A DNA stretch of 64,000 nt from an uncultured Bacilli bacterium (GTDB lineage Bacteria; Bacillota_I; Bacilli_A; RF39; UBA660). The translations under genes were made by a program, and so were the position numbers. The stretch's first letter is position 1. Each line of letters starts with the position of its first letter. The notes under the pieces were generated by a model that did not search any database, was not told the DNA's origin, and saw only the letters and a list, made by a program, of their open reading frames with translations. Positions 24,424-32,620 of the stretch are shown here, in pieces. The stretch covers positions 27,545 to 91,544 of the forward strand of contig CAKOJJ010000002.1 in assembly GCA_934089275.1 (NCBI GenBank), read 5' to 3'.

Positions 24424-27053
24424 TACGAATACACCACCTTTTCTATTTTATCTATTATCAACTCTCCAAATATTTCATCAAATACTTTAAAAGACATACC
24501 ATTTAATGCTTCTTTAAATGCTGTTATTAATAAATCTAACGAATATGTGTTATTTTCCATATTCAAATTATCGTAATTAGTATTTACTCCTACATCAAAA
24601 TCAGTAGGAATAGCATTCTGCATTAAATCTGATACATTATTCATTTCTTCTGTAAATCCTTCGCCTATACCAAGTGCTAGGTTTGTACCTATTTGATCCT
24701 TAAATACTGTTGATGGAGAATGAATACCAAAGAATGATTTTATACCATTCAAAATAGATTGACCAAATCCTTTTATTTTATTTAAAACCCAATCTTTAGC
24801 ATTATTGATACCATTCCATAATCCTTGAACTAAATTTTTACCTACATCTGTAATTTTTGATATTCCACTTACTATTCCATCTTTAACTTTATTTAATAAG
24901 TTTTTACCTACTTCTCCAAGTTTTCCATAGTAATTTGCTATGCCATTTATTAATGAGGTTATTATTTGAGGTATTTTTGATACTAATTGTGGTATTGCTT
25001 TTACAAGACCTACTGCCAATTTAACTATCAAAATAACACCCATTTCAATAATTTTAGGCAAATTATCAGTAATAGCCGATACCAATTTATCAATTATTAT
25101 AGGAATTTTATCAATTAATTGTGGCAAAGCATTTAGTAACCCCTCTGCTAGTCCAATTATCAACTGTATTCCTGCATCAATAATTAAATCAATATTATCT
25201 AGCAAAGTTTCTGCTATCAAAAGTACACAATCAATAATTTGAGGTATCAAAGTTGGTAACGAACTTGCAATTCCTGTTATAAGTGAAACTATAACTTGTA
25301 TTCCTGCTTCTATTATTTGAGGTAACATTGAAACCAGGGCTTGTAATATAGTTTGTATTACTTGATTGATTCCTGACATTAAATTACCAATATTTCCTGT
25401 TATTCCAGTTATAAGATTTTGAATTAACCCTACTCCCATTTCTAATACTTGTGGAAGTAATTTATCTGCTAATCCTAATATCAAATTTACAATTCCATCA
25501 AGTGCAATACTTATTCTTGGAACTATATTTTCAGCCATTGTCATGACACTTTCTACAAAATTACTAATCAAACTATCAAAGTTTGCATTATCATCTGCTA
25601 TTCCTGTTACCAAATTCGTCCATGCTGATTTCATAGAGTTTATTGACCCAGAAATTGTTGTACTTGCCTCTTTTGCTGTTGTTCCTGTTATTCCAAGTTC
25701 TCCTTGAATTACATGAATTGCTTGATATACATCATTAAGACTGCTTATATCATATTTAACGCCACTTATTTTACTTGCATCAGCAAGTAATCTTTCCATT
25801 TCTGATTTTGTACCACCATAACCTAATTTAAGGTTATCTAGCATAGTATAATTCTGTTTTGCAAACCCTTGATATGCACTTTGTATCATGGACATATCTG
25901 TACCCATCTTGTTAGCATTATCAGACATATCCGTAATTGCCATGTCTGCAACTTCTGCACTTTTTGCAGTATCATTATTTAAACTTTGTAAAAGACTTGC
26001 AGAGAAACTTGTAACTGTTTCCATGTATTGATTTGCAGATAGTCCAGCAGTTTTATATGCATTATTAGCATAGCCCTCTACAATACCAGCACTGTCTTTA
26101 AATAATGTTTCAACACCACCTACCAACTGCTCATATTCTGCATAATTAGCTATGGCCTCTTTTCCAAGATTAACAATTCCATTTACCATTGTTCCCATTG
26201 CACTTGCTAATCCCTTAACACCTGCAATAATAGCCTCACTTGTTAAATGAGCTTTTATTAAATCTCCAAGTTTTAATGTTTCATTTCCTGCAGATTTTTC
26301 TGATGATGTAAATTCATCAATAGCTTTTGTTGAATTTCTTATTTTAGTTTCATTATCTTTAATATTTCCAGACAAAGTCTTAATTTCTCCAGCAAGAGCT
26401 TTAGCTTCTTTTGAATTTTTTCCTTGTTCTAATACTACAGAACCATATTGAACTTTAAGTTCATTTAGTTTACTCTTTTGTTCTGCTATTTTATCGTTCA
26501 ACTTATCGTATGATGATTTATTTTCATTTAAGCTTGCATTGTTTTGTTTAAGTTCTGTATTCAGTTTATTTACTTCTGCTTCTGCATTATTTAACTGAGT
26601 TTGATATTTATTTATTGTAAGTTTATTTTTATCATATTGAGCTTCTTCTTTAGCGAGTTGAGTAGATAAATCAGCAACAATCTTTTCTTGATTTTTTATT
26701 TCATCAGATGTTGCCGTTGTACTATTCTTTAACTCATCTAACTTCTTTTTTTCTTTTTCAAGATTTACCATTAACTCCATTATTCCACTAGCATTCTTAT
26801 CCTGCTGTGTTTTGAAGTCTTCAAGTGCTTTTCTATAGGTAGCGACCTTTTTATTTCCTTCTTCTATCTCTTTATTAAGAATAGTATTTCTAGAGGTTAT
26901 GGCTTGTACAGATTTATCGTTTTTATCAAATTGTGTTGATACAAGTTTCATCTCACTAGCCATAACTGTTAGATTGCTTGTAATTGTTTTCAAGGCTTTG
27001 GTATATTCACTTTCGCCTGTAAGTTTTATTGATCCACCAAATGAACTAGCCAT
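24423..27053 (-). CDS. Tape measure protein
   Basis: An 876-aa tail-length ruler. Residues about 40-260 are a long coiled coil rich in Lys, Asn and Glu. Residues about 285-520 contain the TMP core (GLSANQYMETVTSFSASLLQ; DNANKMGTDMSMIQSAYQGF). Residues about 520-760 are a hydrophobic, repeated helix region (LPQIIEAGIQ-like units recurring every ~35 residues). The C-terminus ends in SFFGIHSPSTVFKDQIG. Using the usual 0.15 nm per residue, the tail would be roughly 130 nm. It starts after GGAAGGAGGTATAT, 15 bp past the frameshift product's stop. Confidence 0.92.
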   Translation of the reverse strand: MASSFGGSIKLTGESEYTKALKTITSNLTVMASEMKLVSTQFDKNDKSVQAITSRNTILNKEIEEGNKKVATYRKALEDFKTQQDKNASGIMELMVNLEKEKKKLDELKNSTTATSDEIKNQEKIVADLSTQLAKEEAQYDKNKLTINKYQTQLNNAEAEVNKLNTELKQNNASLNENKSSYDKLNDKIAEQKSKLNELKVQYGSVVLEQGKNSKEAKALAGEIKTLSGNIKDNETKIRNSTKAIDEFTSSEKSAGNETLKLGDLIKAHLTSEAIIAGVKGLASAMGTMVNGIVNLGKEAIANYAEYEQLVGGVETLFKDSAGIVEGYANNAYKTAGLSANQYMETVTSFSASLLQSLNNDTAKSAEVADMAITDMSDNANKMGTDMSMIQSAYQGFAKQNYTMLDNLKLGYGGTKSEMERLLADASKISGVKYDISSLNDVYQAIHVIQGELGITGTTAKEASTTISGSINSMKSAWTNLVTGIADDNANFDSLISNFVESVMTMAENIVPRISIALDGIVNLILGLADKLLPQVLEMGVGLIQNLITGITGNIGNLMSGINQVIQTILQALVSMLPQIIEAGIQVIVSLITGIASSLPTLIPQIIDCVLLIAETLLDNIDLIIDAGIQLIIGLAEGLLNALPQLIDKIPIIIDKLVSAITDNLPKIIEMGVILIVKLAVGLVKAIPQLVSKIPQIITSLINGIANYYGKLGEVGKNLLNKVKDGIVSGISKITDVGKNLVQGLWNGINNAKDWVLNKIKGFGQSILNGIKSFFGIHSPSTVFKDQIGTNLALGIGEGFTEEMNNVSDLMQNAIPTDFDVGVNTNYDNLNMENNTYSLDLLITAFKEALNGMSFKVFDEIFGELIIDKIEKVVYS

Positions 27054-27067
27054 ATATACCTCCTTCC

Positions 27068-27292
27068 TTAATTAAGCCATTCCTCATTTTCCATTACCAA
27101 TTCATTTAATCTTTGATAGCTAATACCTTTAAGAGTAAAATCATAATAATTTTGATAATGGTAATACAGATTTTTGAAAGTTCTATACGTAAGTCTTCCT
27201 ACTTCTTTACTTGGTAATCCAAGTAACTTTATTCCCACAAACAAAATCCACGAGAAATCAATCTGCTCTGATTCTTCCTCGTGGACTATATG
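27068..27292 (-). CDS. T extension of the tail assembly chaperone (made by -1 frameshift)
   Basis: This frame has no start of its own near its beginning and is read by slipping at 27292-27298. It adds 74 residues (HIVHEEESEQIDFSWILFVG ...) to the first 115 residues of the G protein, giving a 189-aa GT fusion ending at TAA 27068. ILFVGIKLLGLPSKEVGRL is typical of the T part in siphovirus chaperones, which recruits major tail protein while G coats the tape measure. Confidence 0.88.
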   Translation of the reverse strand, partial: HIVHEEESEQIDFSWILFVGIKLLGLPSKEVGRLTYRTFKNLYYHYQNYYDFTLKGISYQRLNELVMENEEWLN

Positions 27293-27298
27293 TTTTTT
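27247..27298 (-). promoter_or_regulatory. Programmed -1 ribosomal frameshift signal
   Basis: On the minus strand the slippery heptamer A AAA AAC (27298-27292) is in the zero frame, directly followed by ATA and the TAG stop. After a 6-nt spacer comes a hairpin with perfect 8-bp arms TCCACGAG (27285-27278) and CTCGTGGA (27254-27247). Heptamer, spacer and stem all fit the known -1 frameshift architecture. Confidence 0.92.
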
Positions 27299-27636
27299 GG
27301 GTGGTCTTCCTTAACGCTTTCTGTAATAGCTTTATTTAGTTTTTTAGCTGATTCTTGTATTCCTGCTTTAGTAATCAATCTACCAACTTGTTTTAATGTT
27401 AATAATGGATTTTCTGTGCCTTTTTCATCATTTTCAATGTCTATACCTTCATTTATCATTTCAGTAAAACCAAATATTAATGCTTTAGCATTTGGTTCTC
27501 CATTTTTATTATCAGTAAGTCTTCCCCACTTCTGAACACTTCCATATTTAGCTTGAATTGTTTCCATTACATTCAAATTAAATACAAGTGGATACATCCT
27601 TCCATCTACTTCAAATTCAAATTTATAATCTTTCAT
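27286..27636 (-). CDS. Tail assembly chaperone G (zero-frame product)
   Basis: A 116-aa protein between the major tail and tape measure genes, the fixed place of lambda G-like chaperones. The sequence FEFEVDGRMYPLVFNLNVME with TKAGIQESAKKLNKAITESV matches the phage tail-chaperone type of Gram-positive siphoviruses. It ends two codons after an A AAA AAC slip site; most ribosomes stop here and a minority make the GT fusion. Confidence 0.85.
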   Translation of the reverse strand: MKDYKFEFEVDGRMYPLVFNLNVMETIQAKYGSVQKWGRLTDNKNGEPNAKALIFGFTEMINEGIDIENDEKGTENPLLTLKQVGRLITKAGIQESAKKLNKAITESVKEDHPKNI

Positions 27637-27646
27637 TTTCTTCTAC

Positions 27647-28201
27647 CTACTTTCCTGCTGGTGCTTTTAACAATCCATCAAGATATGTTATTGCTTCTTC
27701 ATATGTTTCAAATGTTTTAGTTTTTGACCAAGTACCATCTTTTAATTTTAAAACTGTACCCTCTAATGTGGTTGTAGTAAATTCAACACTCTCGCCTTTT
27801 GTCTTTTCATCTGGCAGAGCATCCTTAAATTTTACTTTACTCAAAAATTCAACTTTGTATCTATATACTCCTGATACTACTTTCGTGATGATTCGACCAA
27901 ATCCAACATAAGGTGGAATGTCAGTATCTTTTCTTATCATTTCGCCATCTTCACTGATTTCATGACCTGTTAAATTAGAAAATGTTTCGTCATCATCTTC
28001 ATCAACTGTTATTGATACTGTTCCTTTTTTTACTGAGTAATCACTTTCTGCTAGACCATCATCTGCATACAATTCTGCAGAATTTAAGTCTAATGAAACT
28101 TTACAATCAATTGCCTTGCCTAATTGTAATGAACCTTTGTATGTTTCCTTTTCTTCATCTAATAAACCATATCTAAAGTTTTTTAAACCTATTCTTGCCA
28201 T
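27647..28201 (-). CDS. Major tail protein (phi13 family)
   Basis: A 184-aa tail tube protein. MARIGLKNFRYGLLDEEKET, NSAELYADDGLAESDYSVKK and GTVSITVDEDDDETFSNLTG are characteristic of phi13-type major tail proteins. Highly expressed structural proteins have strong ribosome sites; here AAAGGATGAGATAAAT precedes the ATG. It sits 10 bp before the tail chaperone. No C-terminal Ig-like domain is present. Confidence 0.9.
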   Translation of the reverse strand: MARIGLKNFRYGLLDEEKETYKGSLQLGKAIDCKVSLDLNSAELYADDGLAESDYSVKKGTVSITVDEDDDETFSNLTGHEISEDGEMIRKDTDIPPYVGFGRIITKVVSGVYRYKVEFLSKVKFKDALPDEKTKGESVEFTTTTLEGTVLKLKDGTWSKTKTFETYEEAITYLDGLLKAPAGK

Positions 28202-28203
28202 AT

Positions 28204-28551
28204 TTATCTCATCCTTTCCTTTTCAAATTCTATGGTTTTGTGATATAGTCCTGTATCTTCTTCATACATATCTGGACTACATCCAACTCTTATAAATTCA
28301 TTATTTTCCATTAACTCTATAATTCTTTTTTCTATTTTCAAAAAGTTTGATACACTAAATATATCTATATCAATACTTACAATACTTCCAATTTCTTTAT
28401 CATCTCCAAATAAATAAGGATCATCTCCTGTGAATGTATAAGTCACATAAGTTTTTTCTTTCCCTTTATAAGTTAAATAGCTTACTGGGATTTTTTTATT
28501 ATCAACTTGAAAATTATTAAATATAGTTTTTAGTAATTCATAATCATTCAT
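28204..28551 (-). CDS. Tail terminator / minor tail completion protein
   Basis: A 115-aa protein in the position of the tail terminator, just before the major tail protein. The alternating beta pattern (KTYVTYTFTGDDPYLFGDDK; IVSIDIDIFSVSNF) resembles the gpU/DUF3168-like fold. It overlaps the HK97 gp10-like gene by 8 bp. The family call rests mostly on position. Confidence 0.7.
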   Translation of the reverse strand: MNDYELLKTIFNNFQVDNKKIPVSYLTYKGKEKTYVTYTFTGDDPYLFGDDKEIGSIVSIDIDIFSVSNFLKIEKRIIELMENNEFIRVGCSPDMYEEDTGLYHKTIEFEKERMR

Positions 28552-28954
28552 CTTTTATATACCTCTTTTGAACATCTAGCATCGCATTTGTTATTGCTGA
28601 CTTTTGATTAAATGCCTTTCTTAAAAATGGCTTTTTCTTTTCGCCTTTACTTGTTCCATATTCTCTTGCAAGTGCTATTAGTGGTATTGGTGTTCCATCA
28701 TCCTTATAACCATAAAAACCGACTTTGGTATTAATACCATCATCGGTTATAGTCTTATATGTTCTTGTTATCTTTAATCCTTTTTCTATACTTTCAGTTT
28801 TTTTAAAACTTGACTTCATATTTGATTTTACATTGTTGTATACAACTTTAGCTCCTGCTTGAGTCATTTCTTTAAACATAGTATCGGATTCATCTGTCAG
28901 CTTTTTTATGCTACTCATAAGTTCTGTTGGAAATTCTATATTAAATCCTGCCAT
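28544..28954 (-). CDS. HK97 gp10-like head-tail component
   Basis: A 136-aa protein with the gp10 family pattern: AGAKVVYNNVKSNMKSSFKK at the N-terminal half and ALAREYGTSKGEKKKPFLRK near the C-terminus, where the EYGTS..PFLRKA motif is diagnostic. It acts in joining head and tail. Start and stop overlap its neighbours by 1 and 8 bp. Confidence 0.85.
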   Translation of the reverse strand: MAGFNIEFPTELMSSIKKLTDESDTMFKEMTQAGAKVVYNNVKSNMKSSFKKTESIEKGLKITRTYKTITDDGINTKVGFYGYKDDGTPIPLIALAREYGTSKGEKKKPFLRKAFNQKSAITNAMLDVQKRYIKDE

Positions 28955-29280
28955 TATTTTGTTACTTCTTTCGCCTGGATTTCTAATTCAACATTTTCTT
29001 CATCGACATTATTCAGATACTCTATTGTGTACTTTTTAGAATTAAATTCTATAACCATATCACGAGTAATCTTAGTCTTTGGATATCTTATAGTAAAATT
29101 AGTATAAGCTTTTTCAAAATCAGAATTATTTGCTATCAATGTAAATCCTTTTGTTGTTTTTACATTTGCCCAGGTAGTGAGAAGAAGTTTTTCAGATTTA
29201 TTTTTAAATCCGCTTTTATCTTCTTCTATTACTTCCTGGAATATTGATATTTTTTTATTATACTTACCTGCATTTAACAT
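28954..29280 (-). CDS. Head-tail joining protein (head closure family)
   Basis: A 108-aa protein of the phage head-tail adaptor type: NAGKYNKKISIFQEVIEEDK at the start, TTWANVKTTKG in the middle and RDMVIEFNSKKYTIEYLNNV near the end, giving the small beta-barrel seen in SPP1 gp16-like proteins. Located between the connector and gp10 genes as expected. Confidence 0.82.
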   Translation of the reverse strand: MLNAGKYNKKISIFQEVIEEDKSGFKNKSEKLLLTTWANVKTTKGFTLIANNSDFEKAYTNFTIRYPKTKITRDMVIEFNSKKYTIEYLNNVDEENVELEIQAKEVTK

Positions 29281-29561
29281 ATATTATTCCTTGAGTGAAG
29301 TCCTAATATTGTTTCTACAACTTTATTCAAATTTGTCTTATCAACATATAACGTTCTGTTATCATACATATCTTGGCACAAAATAAAAATGACAATCACA
29401 AAATCATCATATTCGTCTAGGTCTTGCACTCCAGTATTTTCTTTTATAAAACTTTTTGCAATATTTATTAAATTATCGAGCAATATTTTTTCTTCTTCGC
29501 TGACTTCAGATAGTCTGATATAATCTGCGATTTCTTGAAATGTTATTTTACTAACTTTCAT
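29274..29561 (-). CDS. Head-tail connector protein (gp6/gp15-like)
   Basis: A 95-aa all-helical protein (EEEKILLDNLINIAKSFIKE; FVIVIFILCQDMYDNRTLYV) of the phage DNA-packaging/connector family, the ring that binds beneath the portal. It immediately follows the capsid gene and overlaps the head closure gene by 7 bp. Confidence 0.8.
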   Translation of the reverse strand: MKVSKITFQEIADYIRLSEVSEEEKILLDNLINIAKSFIKENTGVQDLDEYDDFVIVIFILCQDMYDNRTLYVDKTNLNKVVETILGLHSRNNIC

Positions 29562-29591
29562 ACTTTCCTCCTATCTAGAGGTTACTTGTTA

Positions 29592-30794
29592 CTATTTTGA
29601 CTCTGTTGATTTTACTTGACTTCCAGCACATACAAGTTTTGAAATCTTTTGTGCATCTTCTACCTTAGAATCAAATTCCATCCAAGCAACAACTCCTACT
29701 GCGTGTTGATCAGCATATTTTTCTCTTAACACTTCGATTTCTAATTCCTCTACAAATTTTGTTGCAAGTCCACTCATATCTCCATAATATACTGGGGTAT
29801 TTCCTGCACCTATTTCATCCATATTGTCTGACTCATAAACTGGTTTACCAAGTAATGTATAACCAAAATCATTAGTAATATCATCTTGTAATAAGTATCT
29901 ACCATTACTATCTTTTAATAATGAAATAGTTGTTAATGTTTCTGGTGACATTATCCAAATAGCATTTTTTTGAAATCTTTGTTTTACTTTTCTTTTAGTT
30001 TTTATTAATTCATCAGCAGTTATCTCTGTTGCTTTAGCAGTTTGGATTTGTAATTTTACTCCTTTTGCTAAACCATCAACCTTTCCTTCTGTTCCGTGAA
30101 TTAATTCTCCTTCAACAAAGATTGCTATTGACTCAGACATAATGTTTATAACTTCTTGTACAATATTAAAATCACTATTATTTACTAATGATTTAGATAT
30201 TTTTGCTAATGCTCCTGCTAAAAATCCAGTTAATTCAATATTAGCAAATGTACCAATATTACTTTCTAATGATTTAAATTCTGTTGCATAAGCCATGTTT
30301 ACCTTTGCAGATGATGTTTCTGAGTAGTATGGTATCTCTAATTTTCCTTTAACATTGTATTTTGTAGATTTCTCTAAAATAGGTGATATATCATATACTT
30401 GCTTGATTATTTTCTTAGCAATTGATACTGGAATAACTGCACCATTATCTCCTTTGGTTAAATTAACATCAGCTCTTTCTTCTGCAATAATTCCACGAAT
30501 ATATCGTTCAAATGCCTTTTCTTCTTGTATAGCTCTTTCTTCTTGTTCCTTCATTTCTTCATCTTCCTCCTTCTTTTCTTCTTCCTGTGCTTCATCTGGT
30601 TCTTTTGTTAATTCACGACCTTTTGTGATAGCACTTAAAGTGTCATTTATTCTTCCAATTTCACTTTCTAACTCTTTAAATAATTCATTCTCTTCATCAG
30701 TGAATGCTCTTTCTTCGGTCTTTACTGTATTAAGTAATTCCTCCATTTTATTTTGCTTTTCAGCTTTTTGTTCTGTTAATGCTTTTAAATTCAT
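29592..30794 (-). CDS. Major capsid protein (HK97 family)
   Basis: A 400-aa HK97-fold capsid protein with an N-terminal scaffolding delta domain (residues about 1-95, Glu/Lys-rich coiled coil with runs such as EEEKKEDEEMKEQEER). The mature part starts near residue 100. IEVELIHGTEG-type E-loop sequence (IFVEGELIHGTEGKVDGLAK), AIWIMSPETLTTISLLKDSN and DGRYLLQ-like QDDITNDFGYTLLGKPVYES are family marks. The prohead protease next to it would remove the delta domain. Confidence 0.93.
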   Translation of the reverse strand: MNLKALTEQKAEKQNKMEELLNTVKTEERAFTDEENELFKELESEIGRINDTLSAITKGRELTKEPDEAQEEEKKEEDEEMKEQEERAIQEEKAFERYIRGIIAEERADVNLTKGDNGAVIPVSIAKKIIKQVYDISPILEKSTKYNVKGKLEIPYYSETSSAKVNMAYATEFKSLESNIGTFANIELTGFLAGALAKISKSLVNNSDFNIVQEVINIMSESIAIFVEGELIHGTEGKVDGLAKGVKLQIQTAKATEITADELIKTKRKVKQRFQKNAIWIMSPETLTTISLLKDSNGRYLLQDDITNDFGYTLLGKPVYESDNMDEIGAGNTPVYYGDMSGLATKFVEELEIEVLREKYADQHAVGVVAWMEFDSKVEDAQKISKLVCAGSQVKSTESK

Positions 30795-30806
30795 AATTTT
30801 CTCCTC

Positions 30807-31403
30807 CTAATTTTTCTTTATTTTTTCTATTCTTTTCTCGTAATCCGAATAATCTATTTTTTCTTTTAATTTTTCGGTTTCTTTTATTTCTACAGAACTA
30901 AAACTTTCCGTTCTGTATTCAACTACTTTTACTTTGTCATCTCGCATTTCAATGCTAGTTCCAAGGTATGCTGGATATTTTCTATCATCAATTATTGATA
31001 CTTCTAACAAATCTAAATCTCTAACAACTCTTTCTTCTATTCCATCTTCATTTGTTTTTCTATCTTCTTTATTACATAGAAATCCAAATGACCAACCTCT
31101 TAATTTGTTTTCCTTGGCTTTCTGAATAACTTCTGAGTCATCAATTTCTACTATTGCTCGAAGTCCTATGTTGTCCTCAAATAATTTAGCTTTACCACTT
31201 TTAGTATCTGCTAGTTCTCTATCTTGTTCATGATCCAATAAAACTCTTACGTTTTCTGCTCTTTCCAATGCTTTTTGAAAAACTCCAGACCTTATCTTTT
31301 CTATGAATTGACCTCTAGTGTCATACAAGACTTTTGATGCTCTTTCCACAGCATTTACATATCCATCTATAACTATCTTGTCATTTCTAACTTCAACTCT
31401 CAT
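30807..31403 (-). CDS. Prohead protease (HK97 gp4 family)
   Basis: A 198-aa serine protease of the herpesvirus-assemblin fold that trims the capsid delta domain. The catalytic His lies in VLLDHEQDRELADT and the Ser in LRGWSFGF; SIIDDRKYPAYLGTSIEMR is the conserved end of the fold. The start is set at ATG 31403, after GGAGGTGGTAACA, rather than 31427 inside the portal gene; it overlaps the portal by 11 bp. Confidence 0.9.
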   Translation of the reverse strand: MRVEVRNDKIVIDGYVNAVERASKVLYDTRGQFIEKIRSGVFQKALERAENVRVLLDHEQDRELADTKSGKAKLFEDNIGLRAIVEIDDSEVIQKAKENKLRGWSFGFLCNKEDRKTNEDGIEERVVRDLDLLEVSIIDDRKYPAYLGTSIEMRDDKVKVVEYRTESFSSVEIKETEKLKEKIDYSDYEKRIEKIKKN

Positions 31404-32610
31404 TGTTACCACCTCCATTCTGTCCATTCATATCAACTATAGCATTTGTATTTGGGGTATAATATTTTCCTGTGTTTATATCAAATACAACATTTGCAAG
31501 ATTAAGTGTTATAACATCCAATCCTTCAATGCTGTCATAGTCTTCTAGATATCTAATTTCATTTTTACTAATCCATCCTGTTTCAGCAGCAACTTTATAT
31601 GCCTCATATCTCTCTTTGATATTGCCTCTTGTTATTTCTCTTGTATCAAATTCAAAATAAAAAGACTCTTTCTCTTTTTCGAGTAAAAAGTCTTTGTTTA
31701 GTGCTGTTTTTATTGCACTTAATATTGGCATTACCGCTTCTTTCATAAACTCATCAAAATTTGGCTTGTTATGAAATATATTGTCTATTTCATCTTGAAG
31801 TGTTTTCTTACGCTCATTCAGTTGCAATTCTACTGTTGTACTTGAGCCTTCTTTAAAATCCATTCCTTCGTTCAATACAATTGCATTATCACTTTTATTT
31901 GAATATAAATTAGCCCAAGCTTGTTTTAACATTTGGATTTCTTTTTCTCCTAACCTTCTTTGAGAAGTTATAAATCCCTTTTTCGCTCCACCTGTTTTGA
32001 CTAATCCAAGTTCATACAAAAGTGTTTGATATGCATTCTCTATTGCTGTTGACACTTCACTTATTACACTTCTACCAGAACCACCATTTTTGGTACTTCT
32101 TAGTATTGTAAGAAAATTAAAAGTTTCATAATTTTTTCCTTGAACCATATATGTTATATCCTTAAATATTGGATCAAAGTTTGTATTGATAGTTACATTA
32201 CTAGCATCTACATATCTTAAACTCTTAAACTTATTTTTAGATTTTTCTATGTATAGATATCCACCTTTATCCAACAAGTAATCTTGAACCCATGCTTTTC
32301 TCATTTGAAATGCATCAAGTGTATCTCCAGGTTCTGTGTTTAACAACTTAATTCTTGGATCACTTTTCACTTCTTCAACTTTCTTTTTTCCAGTTGTTTC
32401 ATCTATTGACTCTTTATATAGTTTAATAGGTATCATCGCAACTGTATTACATATTCTATCAACAGCACTTGATACTGCTGGCAGTGAGATTGCTTTTTCT
32501 TTATCAATTTTTTCTCCCTTTAGCATTGCCTTTAAAAGTACATCATTTACAAGCTCATCAGTTTGAGTTACTGTTTCATCTCTTTTTCTAAAAAAATTAA
32601 ATAATCCCAT
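31393..32610 (-). CDS. Portal protein (HK97 family)
   Basis: A 405-aa portal that forms the DNA entry ring. VSSAVDRICNTVAMIPIKLY near residue 55, DPRIKLLNTEPGDTLDAFQM and WVQDYLLDKGGYLYIEK are the characteristic N-terminal half. WISKNEIRYLEDYDSIEGLD closes the stem/wing region. The C-terminus is Asn/Gly-rich. It lies between the large terminase and protease genes, as is usual. Confidence 0.92.
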   Translation of the reverse strand: MGLFNFFRKRDETVTQTDELVNDVLLKAMLKGEKIDKEKAISLPAVSSAVDRICNTVAMIPIKLYKESIDETTGKKKVEEVKSDPRIKLLNTEPGDTLDAFQMRKAWVQDYLLDKGGYLYIEKSKNKFKSLRYVDASNVTINTNFDPIFKDITYMVQGKNYETFNFLTILRSTKNGGSGRSVISEVSTAIENAYQTLLYELGLVKTGGAKKGFITSQRRLGEKEIQMLKQAWANLYSNKSDNAIVLNEGMDFKEGSSTTVELQLNERKKTLQDEIDNIFHNKPNFDEFMKEAVMPILSAIKTALNKDFLLEKEKESFYFEFDTREITRGNIKERYEAYKVAAETGWISKNEIRYLEDYDSIEGLDVITLNLANVVFDINTGKYYTPNTNAIVDMNGQNGGGNNES

Positions 32611-32620
32611 GTTCCATCTC

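Noticed and set aside
24960..25510. Repeated hydrophobic segments in the tape measure gene as a duplicated transporter
   Set aside because: The repeats are part of one open frame with typical tape-measure N- and C-termini and lie in the tail operon.
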